From Cyclobacteriaceae bacterium (GTDB taxonomy: Bacteria > Bacteroidota > Bacteroidia > Cytophagales > Cyclobacteriaceae): a DNA stretch of 48,011 nucleotides. Shown piece by piece: positions 1-9,114 of this stretch. Location: the NCBI GenBank assembly GCA_020832305.1, contig JAFIEV010000001.1, forward strand, positions 1 to 48,011, read 5' to 3'. Every line of letters begins with the position of its first letter. Position 1 is the first letter of the stretch. The notes beneath the pieces were generated by a model that saw nothing but the letters and a program-made list of their open reading frames with translations, did not search any database and was not told where the DNA came from. The translations under genes were made by a program, and so were the position numbers.

Positions 1-203
1 TGCATAGACGAATGAATGGCTGTAGTTTCCAGTCCTCGTCGAAGACAAGGACTATAGTCATTTTTACAAACAGCTTCCAGCTTCACCCTTCACTCCCGAC
101 GCACTGCGTTCTCGGGATTTCACAGCCCTCACCCACTACCCCTCACCGATTCCGCATCACGTATTCTGCATCACGCTTAACGAGCTCCAAGCACCGATTT
201 TGA
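1..203. repeat. dispersed repeat remnants, no gene
   Basis: The first 60 bases are a reverse-oriented copy of the element seen near 8195-8250, 8665-8720 and 26915-26940; the shared core is the complement of CGAGGACTGGAAAC followed by an ACAGCCATT-like block. After it come short low-complexity motifs of the kind found in the other gaps here (GCATCACG-type octamers). The 63-codon open frame on the plus strand is translated repeat and is not supported as a gene. Confidence 0.6.
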
Positions 204-243
204 AATTAAATATTTTACAGCATGTATTTCAGATCGAATTATC

Positions 244-251
244 TACTTTTG
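244..251 (+). promoter_or_regulatory. Bacteroidota -7 box upstream of rnpB
   Basis: TACTTTTG matches the Bacteroidota sigma-A -7 consensus TAnnTTTG and lies about 33 nt before the start of the RNase P RNA. No good -33 TTTG box at the usual spacing was found, so this rests on the -7 match and position. Confidence 0.45.
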
Positions 252-283
252 CATCGCAAATAAAGATAAAGACGTTATAGAAT

Positions 284-693
284 TGATGCAGGCCGTCTTA
301 TCGCGTTTCGATTATTCGAAATGAGGAAAGTCCGGACAACGCAGAGCACCGTACTTCCTAACGGGAAGGTCCTGGTAAATTATCGGGAACAGCCAGTGCC
401 ACAGAAAATATACCGCCTGCTGTTTCTTTATGAACGGGAGGTAAGGGTGAAATGGTGGGGTAAGAGCCCACCGGTCGGGGAGTGATTTCCGGCGCATGGT
501 AAACCTTACGGGTTGAAAGACCAAATAGGTTCTGCTTTTTTGCTCAGGCAAAAAAAGGGCTGCTCGTCCAATTTCCACTTGTGGAAGAGTAGAATGGGTA
601 GGTCGATGGATCCGAGTGGCGACACTCGGACAAGATAAATGATAAGAATCTCACTTCTGGTGGGATACAGAATCCGGCTTACAGGTCTGCATC
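284..693 (+). ncRNA. rnpB: RNase P RNA, bacterial type A
   Basis: This is the catalytic RNA of ribonuclease P, which trims the 5' leader of pre-tRNAs. The conserved 5' P4-region motif GAGGAAAGTCCGGAC is at 323-337. The conserved 3' partner ACAGAATCCGGCTTA is at 667-681. The termini GATGCAGGCC (285-294) and GGTCTGCATC (684-693) pair to form helix P1. The GGTAAACC-type block near 499-507 and the GAAAGACC block near 517-524 also fit the fold. A run of T residues directly after P1 probably ends transcription. At about 410 nt the length suits a type A RNA. The exact ends are inferred from P1 pairing. The 88-codon minus-strand frame inside it is a shadow. Confidence 0.95.
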
Positions 694-722
694 TTTTTTT
701 AACTTAAATACGATAAAATTTT

Positions 723-1874
723 ATGGCAAAAATACTCATTATTGATGATGAAAAAGCCATCAGGTCTACCCTGAAAGAAATACTGGAGTACGAAAAATAC
801 GAGGTAGATGAGGCAAAGGACGGAGAAGAGGGGCTGCAAAAGTTAGATGAATTTGAATATGATATTGTACTCTGTGATGTAAAAATGCCCAAAATCGATG
901 GCATCGAGCTGCTTGAAAAGGCCGTCGAGCTTGGAAAGGAAATGCCTTTTATTATGATTTCGGCGCATGGTACCATCGAAACAGCGGTAGAAGCGGTTAA
1001 AAAAGGGGCCTATGATTTTATTCCTAAACCTCCCGACCTCAACCGCCTGTTAATTACCTTAAAAAATGCCATGGAACGCTCCAATCTGGTAAGCGAAACC
1101 AAGGTACTCAGAAAAAAAATTGCCAGAAGTTTTGACATCATCGGTCAGTCGGCAGCCATAGAACGTGTAAAAGATACCATAGAAAAAGTAGCGCCCACCG
1201 AGGCAAGGGTATTGATTACCGGTGAAAATGGTACAGGCAAGGAGCTGGTTGCCCGCTGGCTTCACGAAAAAAGCGGCCGTTCAGCAGGTCCGCTCGTTGA
1301 GGTCAATTGTGCAGCTATACCCTCAGAACTTATCGAAAGTGAATTGTTTGGGCATGAAAAAGGGTCTTTTACATCAGCCGTTAAGCAGCGTATCGGAAAA
1401 TTTGAACAAGCAGCCGGGGGTACTCTTTTTCTCGATGAAATCGGCGATATGAGCTTGTCAGCCCAGGCCAAGGTACTACGCGCCTTACAGGAAAACAAAA
1501 TTACGCGTGTAGGTGGAGATAAGGATATTAAAACTGATGTACGCGTTATTGCCGCTACCAATAAAAACCTCCGTCAGGAAATCGAAGAAAAAAAATTCAG
1601 GGAAGACCTCTACCATAGAATAGGTGTGATTCTCATACAGGTGCCTCCCTTGCGGGAGCGTACAGAAGATATACCTTTGCTCGTAGAGCATTTTTTAGAG
1701 GATTTGGCCAACGAGTACGGCAAAAAGAAAAATTCCATCACAGCCGAAGCCCTGGAACATCTGGCAAGTATGAATTGGACCGGCAACATAAGGGAATTGC
1801 GCAATGTTACCGAACGTCTGGTCATTATGAGCGGGTCTGAAATAAGCCTGGAGGATGTAAAACAATTTGCCTGA
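723..1874 (+). CDS. sigma-54 response regulator, REC-AAA+, no Fis domain
   Basis: A response regulator of the NtrC type that would remodel sigma-54 RNA polymerase after phosphorylation by a histidine kinase. The receiver domain spans about residues 1-118, with the acidic pair DD near 8-9, phospho-acceptor Asp52 (in LCDVKMP) and a conserved Lys in PKPP near 102. The AAA+ domain spans about 135-370: Walker A GENGTGKE near 168, Walker B GGTLFLDEI near 237, and the sigma-54 contact loop reads GSFTSA (214-219) in place of the usual GAFTGA. The protein stops at 383 residues just after the AAA+ lid, with no helix-turn-helix. Homologues recalled from Bacteroidota share this layout. It lies 30 nt downstream of rnpB; no partner kinase is adjacent. 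Confidence 0.93.
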   Translation: MAKILIIDDEKAIRSTLKEILEYEKYEVDEAKDGEEGLQKLDEFEYDIVLCDVKMPKIDGIELLEKAVELGKEMPFIMISAHGTIETAVEAVKKGAYDFIPKPPDLNRLLITLKNAMERSNLVSETKVLRKKIARSFDIIGQSAAIERVKDTIEKVAPTEARVLITGENGTGKELVARWLHEKSGRSAGPLVEVNCAAIPSELIESELFGHEKGSFTSAVKQRIGKFEQAAGGTLFLDEIGDMSLSAQAKVLRALQENKITRVGGDKDIKTDVRVIAATNKNLRQEIEEKKFREDLYHRIGVILIQVPPLRERTEDIPLLVEHFLEDLANEYGKKKNSITAEALEHLASMNWTGNIRELRNVTERLVIMSGSEISLEDVKQFA

Positions 1875-1885
1875 TCAGGATAGAA

Positions 1886-2476
1886 TCAGGAAGCTTTGCT
1901 GTTGAGCTTTTTGTCGTGGTTTTTAATGGCCTCAACCAGGTTATTATACCATTGCTGACCATATTTTCTCAACAGGGCCTCTTTCAAAAAGATATACAGC
2001 GGTACATTTAACTGAGTTCCCAGGGCGCAAGCCGGACTGCAAATGCTCCACCGGTCGTAATTGACGGCATCGTATTTATCGTATTTGGTAATACGTATAG
2101 GATACAAATGGCACGAAATGGGTTTTTTAAATCCGATCTTCCCGGCATTATAAGCTTGTTCAATAGCACATTTTAAGATACCCCTTTCGTCGTATATGGC
2201 ATACGCACACTCTTTGCCATTTACAGTGGTGGTCGAATAATCCCCATCCTCATCGAGTACATACTTACCCTGTGCTTCCACAGCCGCAATGCCTTCTTCA
2301 CGCATATAAGGCTTCACTTCATCGTAAATTTCCTCCATGGTTTCCAGCTCTTCATCTTCAAGCGGAGCACCGAGATCTCCTTCCACACAGCAGGCGCCTT
2401 TGCATTTCTCCAGATTGCAGACAAAGAAATTTTCTGCGATATCATCCGACAAAATGGCCCTATCTACTATTATCAT
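1886..2476 (-). CDS. DUF3109 family Cys-rich protein
   Basis: A 196-residue soluble protein with the look of the DUF3109 family, whose function is unknown and which is common in Bacteroidota. It has a Cys cluster near the N-terminus ([11 protein letters not shown], about residues 19-29) and further Cys residues near 89, 101, 122, 145 and 149, with a CHLYPIR motif. This pattern resembles the CxxxCxxCC-type metal-binding proteins (YkgJ-like Zn/Fe-chelating clusters), so metal binding is inferred. It is convergent with the upstream regulator (11 nt between stop codons) and divergent from the helicase gene. The ATG at 2476 is the first in frame and starts with a family-typical [13 protein letters not shown]. 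Confidence 0.85.
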   Translation of the reverse strand: MIIVDRAILSDDIAENFFVCNLEKCKGACCVEGDLGAPLEDEELETMEEIYDEVKPYMREEGIAAVEAQGKYVLDEDGDYSTTTVNGKECAYAIYDERGILKCAIEQAYNAGKIGFKKPISCHLYPIRITKYDKYDAVNYDRWSICSPACALGTQLNVPLYIFLKEALLRKYGQQWYNNLVEAIKNHDKKLNSKAS

Positions 2477-2666
2477 ATTGCAATTAATCTTAACGTTACA
2501 AATCTACACAGCTAAACTTTAAACATCTTTTTTTTAAGCGCTCAATTTTCCTTAGTTTATTACATGTACAATGAATTGGTCATAATCAAGCCTTTTTGAA
2601 ATAAAGCATGTGAAATGTTCGGTTTCACAACCACATCTTTTGTAAATTGCCGACCCGATTGAAAGC

Positions 2667-4934
2667 ATGGTGATGGATTATTTAGAACAACTCAACGAAC
2701 CACAAAGAGAAGCTGTAGAAAATGTAAATGGCCCCTGTATGATCATTGCAGGTGCCGGATCAGGTAAAACCCGTGTATTAACCTACCGGATTGCGCATCT
2801 GATGAATGCACATAATGTAGATCCATTCAATATTCTTGCACTTACCTTTACCAACAAAGCTGCAGGTGAAATGCGTCACCGGATTGAATCTGTGGTCGGT
2901 TCAGACGCTAAAAACTTATGGATGGGGACCTTTCATTCGGTTTTTGCACGCATACTAAGGGCAGAAGCGGGCAGGTTGGGATTTCCTTCCAATTTCACCA
3001 TCTACGACACCGACGACAGCAAATCGCTGCTTAAAAATATTATTAAAGAGCTCAACCTCGACGATCAAATCTATAAACCCAATATGGTGCTCAGCCGGAT
3101 ATCCATGGCCAAAAACAAATTGGTTTCCTGGCATGAATATACCACTAATCCAATTTACCGGGCCGCAGATGAGGAGTCAAACCGACCTGAAATAGGCCGC
3201 ATATATAAAGCCTATGTAGAACGCTGTTTCAAGGCATCTGCCATGGATTTTGATGACCTGTTGTTCAATACCAATGTTTTGTTCAGAAACTTCCCGGATG
3301 TACTCAATAAGTATCAGCACCGCTTTCACTATGTAATGGTCGATGAGTTTCAGGACACCAACCTGTCGCAGTACCTCATTACCCGCAAACTATCAGCGGT
3401 AAGGGAAAATATATGTGTGGTAGGTGACGATGCGCAAAGTATTTATGCTTTCAGGGGAGCTGATATTCAGAATATACTGAATTTCGAAAAAGATTATCCA
3501 TCGCTCAAGGTCATTAAATTAGAGCAAAATTACCGATCGACGCAGGTTATCGTGGAAGCGGCCAATTCAGTAATTGACAAAAACCGGGCACAACTTAAAA
3601 AAAATGTCTGGACCGCCAATGAAACCGGCGAATTGGTACAGTTGATCAAAGCCAATTCAGATGGTGAAGAGGGCAAGCTGGTGGCCACCCATATCTTTGA
3701 AGAAAAAATGAACCGGCAGTACCACAACAGTGATTTTGCAGTTTTGTATCGAACCAACAGCCAGTCAAGGTCCATAGAAGAAGCCCTCCGGCGTATGAAC
3801 ATCAAATACAAAATCATAGGGGGCCTTTCTTTTTATCAACGTAAAGAAATCAAAGATATACTTTCCTATCTCAGATTTGCCATAAACGAGCGCGATGAAC
3901 AAGCTTTCAGAAGAATCATCAACCTGCCCAAACGCGGTATCGGCGATTCTACGGTTGACAAAATCATGGTAGCTGCCGCACAGCTTGGGTTTCCATTTTG
4001 GGAAATTGCCAAAGGAATGCAAAATTATATTCCGGGCAGGGCCGTTCATGCCGTTGCAGAATTTGTTACGATGATTGAAGGCTTTAAACTTACGGTTCAG
4101 AGCAAAGATGCCTATGAAGCGGCAAGCCATATAGCCTCCCGTTCGGGGATTTTAAAGGAGCTGTATGAAGATAAAACCATTGAAGGGCTCAACCGTTACG
4201 AAAACGTGCAGGAACTTCTCAATGCCATAAAAGAGTTTGTAGACAATACTGAAAATGAGGATAAAAGCCTCGGTGCATTTTTACAGGAAGTCGCTTTGCT
4301 TACCAGTGTAGATGAAGATAAAGACAATGATCCCGATAAAGTGACACTCATGACCATCCACATGGCCAAAGGGCTGGAATTTAAAGCGGTATTTGTGGTT
4401 GGTATGGAAGAAGATCTTTTTCCATCGCAAATGATGATTTCCAGCCGAAGTGATCTTGAAGAAGAAAGGCGTCTTTTTTATGTAGCCATCACCCGTGCTG
4501 AAAAGAAGCTTTTTCTCAGCTATGCCACCAGCCGTTATCGGTTCGGAAAGTTAAAAAGTTGTGATCCAAGCCGCTTTCTTGAAGAAATAAATCCGGGTTA
4601 TATTAAAGTCGACCGAAAATTATCTAATCAGGAAAACCGCTTTTCAGCCACAGAAAAAGACTTTAGAAGCAATCTTGTAAGTGGTATGGCGCCACCTCCC
4701 AAAACATCCACACCCATAAATGGTTATGTACATAAACCTGAGGCTGATTTTCAACCCAGCGACACCAGCAATCTGCAGGTAGGTATGAAAGTTGAGCATC
4801 CTAAATTTGGATTTGGCATGGTAATAAAAATGGACCTCGATGGCGCCAACAGAAAAGCAAGTGTTAACTTCGAAAATTTTGGAGAGAAGACATTATTGCT
4901 TAGCTTTGCAAAAATAAAAATTCATTCATCCTGA
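2667..4934 (+). CDS. pcrA: ATP-dependent DNA helicase PcrA/UvrD
   Basis: A superfamily 1A 3'-5' DNA helicase used in excision repair, mismatch repair and clearing of replication blocks. Visible motifs in order: Q-motif LNEPQREAV near 9-17; Walker A GAGSGKT (29-35); motif II DEFQDT (226 on); motif III VGDDAQSIYAFRGA near 253-266; motif IV QNYRST near 289; motif V TIHMAKGLEF near 564; motif VI VAITRAEK near 609. The C-terminal 60 residues (VEHPKFGFGMV) form the Tudor-like PcrA/UvrD tail that contacts RNA polymerase in known homologues. At 755 residues the length is normal. A second ATG at 2673 gives MDYLEQLN, the start seen in relatives, and may be the true one. A single gene divergent from the DUF3109 gene. 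Confidence 0.96.
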   Translation: MVMDYLEQLNEPQREAVENVNGPCMIIAGAGSGKTRVLTYRIAHLMNAHNVDPFNILALTFTNKAAGEMRHRIESVVGSDAKNLWMGTFHSVFARILRAEAGRLGFPSNFTIYDTDDSKSLLKNIIKELNLDDQIYKPNMVLSRISMAKNKLVSWHEYTTNPIYRAADEESNRPEIGRIYKAYVERCFKASAMDFDDLLFNTNVLFRNFPDVLNKYQHRFHYVMVDEFQDTNLSQYLITRKLSAVRENICVVGDDAQSIYAFRGADIQNILNFEKDYPSLKVIKLEQNYRSTQVIVEAANSVIDKNRAQLKKNVWTANETGELVQLIKANSDGEEGKLVATHIFEEKMNRQYHNSDFAVLYRTNSQSRSIEEALRRMNIKYKIIGGLSFYQRKEIKDILSYLRFAINERDEQAFRRIINLPKRGIGDSTVDKIMVAAAQLGFPFWEIAKGMQNYIPGRAVHAVAEFVTMIEGFKLTVQSKDAYEAASHIASRSGILKELYEDKTIEGLNRYENVQELLNAIKEFVDNTENEDKSLGAFLQEVALLTSVDEDKDNDPDKVTLMTIHMAKGLEFKAVFVVGMEEDLFPSQMMISSRSDLEEERRLFYVAITRAEKKLFLSYATSRYRFGKLKSCDPSRFLEEINPGYIKVDRKLSNQENRFSATEKDFRSNLVSGMAPPPKTSTPINGYVHKPEADFQPSDTSNLQVGMKVEHPKFGFGMVIKMDLDGANRKASVNFENFGEKTLLLSFAKIKIHSS

Positions 4935-5039
4935 CCTTTTTTAACTGTTACCAACAGTCAGCAGGTTTGTGAACCAATGCCGTGAAGTCATGCAATGCGC
5001 ATATAACCTCAGTGTTGCTGAAATTATTAAATATTTATA

Positions 5040-5750
5040 ATGAAAGATTATAATACTACAAGGCCTAATCTCATATTAAAGGAGTATGGCCGAAATATCC
5101 AGAAAATGGTGGCTTACCTTAAGACCATTGAGGATAAAGAAAGGCGAACGATGGCCGCCTATACGCTCGTTGAGCTTATGAAACAAATTAATCCTTCTGT
5201 GCGGGAAACCCAGGAAACCAACCAAAAGTTGTGGGATGATATGTTTATTATGGCCGATTTTGACCTCGATATCGACAGTCCTTATCCCAAGCCCGAACGC
5301 GAAATCTTAAACCGAAAGCCTAAATGCATTCCTTACAATACCGGAGGTATGTTGTTTAAGCACTACGGCAAAAACATGCAAAAACTGGTGCAGACCGCCG
5401 CAGAAATTGAGAACGAAACCGAAAGGGAAGAGGCCCTCATCTATATTGGCAGGTTAATGCGTAGTTTCCATGCTATCTGGAATAAGGAAAACGTTGAGGA
5501 ATATGCCATAGTGCAAAATCTCAAAGCCATGGCCGGGCAGGAGCTCAACCTCAACCTTGAAAAAATCAAGGAAGAAGGCCTATTCGATACATCGGCACGT
5601 GAACAAAGAGAAAGAGAGCGCGAACGCGATCAAAGGGAGCGTGATCAGAGAGAGACAAAACCGCAGCGACAGAGCAACCAAAATTTCAAGCAAAGAGGTA
5701 GCGGGCCTCGCGGACATAACAATAAATCTACAAACAGAAGAAGGAATTAA
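5040..5750 (+). CDS. DUF4290 domain protein
   Basis: A 236-residue protein of the DUF4290 family, found in Bacteroidota and often next to murA; the function is unknown. The first 180 residues are a helical domain with the pattern LILKEYGRNIQKM near 12-24 and a repeat-like echo LFKHYGKNMQKLV near 104-116, which suggests an internal duplication. The last 50 residues are almost only Arg, Glu, Asp and Gln in RERERD-like strings, then a basic Gly/Asn/Arg tail that could bind nucleic acid; this is inference. The stop codon shares one base with the murA start codon (TAATG), so the two genes are translationally coupled. Confidence 0.88.
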   Translation: MKDYNTTRPNLILKEYGRNIQKMVAYLKTIEDKERRTMAAYTLVELMKQINPSVRETQETNQKLWDDMFIMADFDLDIDSPYPKPEREILNRKPKCIPYNTGGMLFKHYGKNMQKLVQTAAEIENETEREEALIYIGRLMRSFHAIWNKENVEEYAIVQNLKAMAGQELNLNLEKIKEEGLFDTSAREQRERERERDQRERDQRETKPQRQSNQNFKQRGSGPRGHNNKSTNRRRN

Positions 5751-7057
5751 TGGCTTCTTTTATTGTCGAAGGAGGCAGTAAACTATCAGGCAGTATCATC
5801 CCCCAGGGGGCTAAAAACGAAGCCCTTCAGGTATTATCAGCCTGTCTCCTTACCAATGATGAAATTGTCATCGAAAATATCCCCGACATCAGGGATGTAA
5901 ACAAGCTGATCGATCTGCTTATTCAAATGGGTGTTAAAGTCAACTTTACCGAACCCGGAAAAGCAAGCTTTTGTGCAGCTCAATTGAACATCGATTATCT
6001 CTGGTCTGAAGCTTTTATGGAAGCAGCTGCAGAGCTGCGAGGATCAATTATGATCATGGGCCCCTTGCTGGCGCGGTTCCGAAAAGCCGTTATGCCCAGA
6101 CCCGGCGGTGATAAAATCGGCCGGCGACGCCTGGACACCCATTTTCTGGGTCTTCAAAAACTTGGCGCAGAATTCAACTATCAGGAAGATAAAGGCATTT
6201 TTGAAGTCCATGCCAAAGAATTGAAAGGCACCTATCTGCTCCTCGATGAAGCTTCGGTGACCGGTACCGCCAACATTATTATGGCGGCGGTAATGGCCAA
6301 AGGCAAAACCACCATTTACAATGCAGCCTGTGAACCCTATGTGCAGCAACTCTGCCGCATGCTCAACCGAATGGGGGCAAAGATTGAAGGTACAGGATCA
6401 AATCTTTTGCACATCGAAGGAATTGAAAAGCTTTCAGGTACCCAGCACAGACTGTTGCCCGATATGATCGAGGTGGGCAGTTTTATTGGCCTTGCCGCTA
6501 TGACGCAATCTGAAATACGTATACCCAATGCAGGTGTGGCTCAACTCGGGCTTATTCCCGAAGCCTTCAGACGCCTGGGTATCGAAGTTCTTATAGAAGG
6601 GGACGATATACTGGTGCCGGCACAGGAGCGCTATGAAGTTGATACCTTTATTGATGGCTCGATCATGACGCTGGCCGATGCCATCTGGCCTGGCCTCACC
6701 CCGGACCTCCTCAGCGTATTGCTTGTCGTGGCCACACAGGCCAGGGGTACGGTGCTCGTACATCAGAAAATGTTTGAAAGCCGGCTGTTTTTCGTGGATA
6801 AACTTATCGATATGGGGGCACAAATCATTTTATGTGATCCCCACAGGGCAACTGTAATCGGTCTCGACAGAAAATACCCACTCAAAGGCATCAAAATGTC
6901 TTCACCCGATATCCGTGCCGGCGTGGCCCTGCTTATTGCAGCCCTTTCGGCCAGGGGGACCAGCCAAATTTCAAATATCGAACAAATCGACCGGGGATAT
7001 CAAAACATCGACCAAAGGCTCAGACAACTGGGCGCTTCCATACAAAGAATTGATTAG
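5750..7057 (+). CDS. murA: UDP-GlcNAc enolpyruvyltransferase MurA, Cys-to-Asp form
   Basis: MurA moves enolpyruvate from PEP to UDP-N-acetylglucosamine, the first committed step of peptidoglycan synthesis in the cytoplasm. The full two-lobed enolpyruvyltransferase fold is present at 435 residues. The PEP-binding Lys/Asn pair (AKNEA, 21-25) is intact. The catalytic loop usually reads PGGCxIG; here it reads PGGDKIG with Asp121 (codon GAT at 6110-6112) in place of the cysteine alkylated by fosfomycin. Cys-to-Asp MurA enzymes, as in mycobacteria and chlamydiae, are active but fosfomycin-insensitive, so intrinsic resistance is expected. The start overlaps the DUF4290 stop by one base. The next gene follows after 10 nt, so the three form one operon. 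Confidence 0.95.
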   Translation: MASFIVEGGSKLSGSIIPQGAKNEALQVLSACLLTNDEIVIENIPDIRDVNKLIDLLIQMGVKVNFTEPGKASFCAAQLNIDYLWSEAFMEAAAELRGSIMIMGPLLARFRKAVMPRPGGDKIGRRRLDTHFLGLQKLGAEFNYQEDKGIFEVHAKELKGTYLLLDEASVTGTANIIMAAVMAKGKTTIYNAACEPYVQQLCRMLNRMGAKIEGTGSNLLHIEGIEKLSGTQHRLLPDMIEVGSFIGLAAMTQSEIRIPNAGVAQLGLIPEAFRRLGIEVLIEGDDILVPAQERYEVDTFIDGSIMTLADAIWPGLTPDLLSVLLVVATQARGTVLVHQKMFESRLFFVDKLIDMGAQIILCDPHRATVIGLDRKYPLKGIKMSSPDIRAGVALLIAALSARGTSQISNIEQIDRGYQNIDQRLRQLGASIQRID

Positions 7058-7067
7058 CAGTATCAAA

Positions 7068-7961
7068 ATGAATTTTGCAGGAATTATCTTAAATATGCTG
7101 ATTTCCTTCAGCTTGACAATGGTTGCATGTGCGCAGCATACCGAAGAACTCCGATTGGTAAAAGTGATGCAGTTGAGTAATGATTATACCCTTCAGTTTG
7201 ACCTCAGCGGAATAGTTCAAAATGATCAGGGTGATTGGTACGTCATCGCTGATAAGAACTGGGATCGCTATATGTATCGCATTGATACAGCCGGTAATTG
7301 CTGGCATATCACAGATAAGGTACCCCTGCCACATACTTCAGCCAAAATCGATTTTGAGGCTGTCGATTTTTGCAATGGCTGGTATTACTTCAGCGATGAA
7401 GAGGATAACAGCGTATGGCGGTTTAAGGAAAATCTATGGGAAGAAGTAACAATACCATATGAAAAAATCGGGGTAGATCCCGCGCAGTGGAAAGGGAACA
7501 CCGGTCTTGAAGGACTTGCGGTGGACTGTGATAATGAAATATTGTACCTGGCCAAAGAAAGAGAACCCCGCTTTATTTTCTCCATAAATTTAAAAAATGG
7601 TGAAATCACTCAACCTTTTGATATACCTCAAACACATAGCAATGATTTTTCTGATTTGAAATTTGAGAACGGATACCTCTATGCAATTGAACGCAATGGA
7701 AACTATATTGCTAAAATTGACCCTATACGCCGGGAGTTGATTGATAAGGTAAGTTACAGAAGCACTTCCACGCCCGAACAGGGAAGATTGTATGCAGGTG
7801 CCAAATATGGCATGGCAGAGGCTCTGTTGTTGCTGGACGATTACATTGTAATAGGCCTGGACAATAATGGCTTGCCGGTAGCTGATTTTGCAGAAGAATT
7901 GTACGATATCAGCGGGATACATCCGGTTTTACTTTTTTTTGAAAGACCTGAAGGATTTTGA
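7068..7961 (+). CDS. exported beta-propeller protein, phytase/SdiA-regulated-like
   Basis: A 297-residue exported protein, third in the DUF4290-murA operon. The reading frame runs further upstream into murA, but the ATG at 7068 directly precedes a clear signal sequence (hydrophobic residues 5-20, then VACAQ), so that start is chosen. Cleavage after Ala, or lipidation at the Cys, are both possible; the lipobox is poor. The mature part has repeated beta-strand motifs such as DFEAVDF, SDEEDNSVWRF, GLEGLAVD and FSDLKFENGYLYAIER. These resemble esterase-like phytase or SdiA-regulated six-bladed propellers. No catalytic residues could be assigned. The gene ends at the edge of a repeat-filled gap. 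Confidence 0.7.
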   Translation: MNFAGIILNMLISFSLTMVACAQHTEELRLVKVMQLSNDYTLQFDLSGIVQNDQGDWYVIADKNWDRYMYRIDTAGNCWHITDKVPLPHTSAKIDFEAVDFCNGWYYFSDEEDNSVWRFKENLWEEVTIPYEKIGVDPAQWKGNTGLEGLAVDCDNEILYLAKEREPRFIFSINLKNGEITQPFDIPQTHSNDFSDLKFENGYLYAIERNGNYIAKIDPIRRELIDKVSYRSTSTPEQGRLYAGAKYGMAEALLLLDDYIVIGLDNNGLPVADFAEELYDISGIHPVLLFFERPEGF

Positions 7962-7962
7962 A

Positions 7963-8026
7963 TTAGCTGTTAGCTGTTAGCTGTTAGCTGTTAGCTGTTA
8001 GCTGTTTGCTTTTAGCTGTTAGCTTT
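7963..8026. repeat. heptanucleotide tandem repeat (CTGTTAG)n
   Basis: A run of about six perfect or near-perfect CTGTTAG heptamers followed by two degenerate ones, directly after the stop codon at 7961. Related AGCTCGT/AGCTGGT tracts occur at 8450-8490, 8938-8970, 41093-41157, 42390-42445 and 43570-43620. Confidence 0.9.
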
Positions 8027-8970
8027 TTGCTTCTCCCTAAAGCGAATGCTCCATGAAAGCAACAGGGTACGACCCTTACCGGGTCGATTTTATGTGACCA
8101 TCTGTCTGCTATAGAGATGGGAATCCTTCGGATTCCAGCTTTTTTTGGAAATGCATCAGATAAGTTTGAGCCGCCCCATTTTCGGGAAGTAAAAATGAAT
8201 ATAGTCCTTGTCTATGACGAGGACTGGCAACAACAGCCATTTATTTACTGAAATAAACATTCCTCTACGCCCTCGTTAGAAATGGAGGCTTTGCCGGAAT
8301 CCCGATTTCGGGGTGGGTAAAGATGTATCCCGAACGCTATGCTTTTCGGGATTTCGGTTTCACCTCAATCTGTGACGAGGACTGGAAACCAAAGCCCTGT
8401 TTGAGATTTGCAATTCCGAACCTCGGATGATGTGGACTCGAAGGAAGTTAGTTCGTAGCTCATAGCTGGTAGGGTAGCTGATAGCTTGTAGCTGTTTGCT
8501 TCTCCCTAAAGCGAATGCTCCATGAAAGCAACAGGGTACGACCCTTACCGGGTCGATTTTATGTGACCATCTGTCTGCTATAGACATGGGAATCCTTCGG
8601 ATTCCAGCTTTTTTTTGGAAATGCATCAGATAAGTTTGAGCCGCCCCATTTTCGGGAAGTAAAAATGAATATAGTCCTTGTCTATGACGAGGACTGGAAA
8701 CAACAGCCATTTATTTACTGAAATAAACATTCCTCTACGCCCTCGTTAGAAATGGAGGCTTTGCCGGAATCCCGATTTCGGGGTGGGTAAAGATGTATCA
8801 TATAGGAGACCCCGTCCCGAACGCTATGCTTTTCGGGATTTCGGTTTCACCTCAATCTGTGACGAGGACTGGAAACCAAAGCCCTGTTTGGGATTTGCAA
8901 TTCCGAACCTCGGATGATGTGGACTCGAAGGAAGTTAGCTCGTAGCTGATAGCTTGTAGCTTGTAGCTGT
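8027..8970. repeat. tandem duplication of a ~470-bp non-coding block
   Basis: Two near-identical copies, 8027-8495 and 8496-8970, share the order TTGCTTCTCCCTAAAGCGAA, a CCTTCGGATTCCAGC block, the CGAGGACTGG element twice, and an AGCTxGTAG tract. The second copy has an extra segment of about 14 bases near 8798-8812, and that longer form is the one seen at 26845-26875. A third copy begins at 8971 but diverges after about 40 bases. Only spurious frames are present. The remainder, 9021-9114, holds AT-rich octamer-like sequence and no gene. Confidence 0.85.
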
Positions 8971-9114
8971 TTGCTTCTCCCTAAAACGAATGATCTATGA
9001 AAAAAACAGGGTACCACCCAGGGAAGTCATTCCCCCAGGCCGGTTAAACGATTAAACAACTCACCGATTCAACAATCCATACATCCTTCAGGCATTACCC
9101 TTCAGATATACCAA

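Noticed and set aside
12-203. 63-codon frame at the window start
   Set aside because: It lies within dispersed repeat sequence and has low-complexity Ser/Thr-rich translation.
6915-7961. Longer form of the beta-propeller protein starting inside murA
   Set aside because: The signal peptide starts at 7068, so the upstream part would block export.
7963-8030. Possible CRISPR array in the CTGTTAG repeats
   Set aside because: The units are contiguous heptamers without spacers, and no cas genes are near.
8360-8710. 116-codon minus-strand frame
   Set aside because: It spans the junction of the tandem duplication; there is no domain and no conservation is expected.
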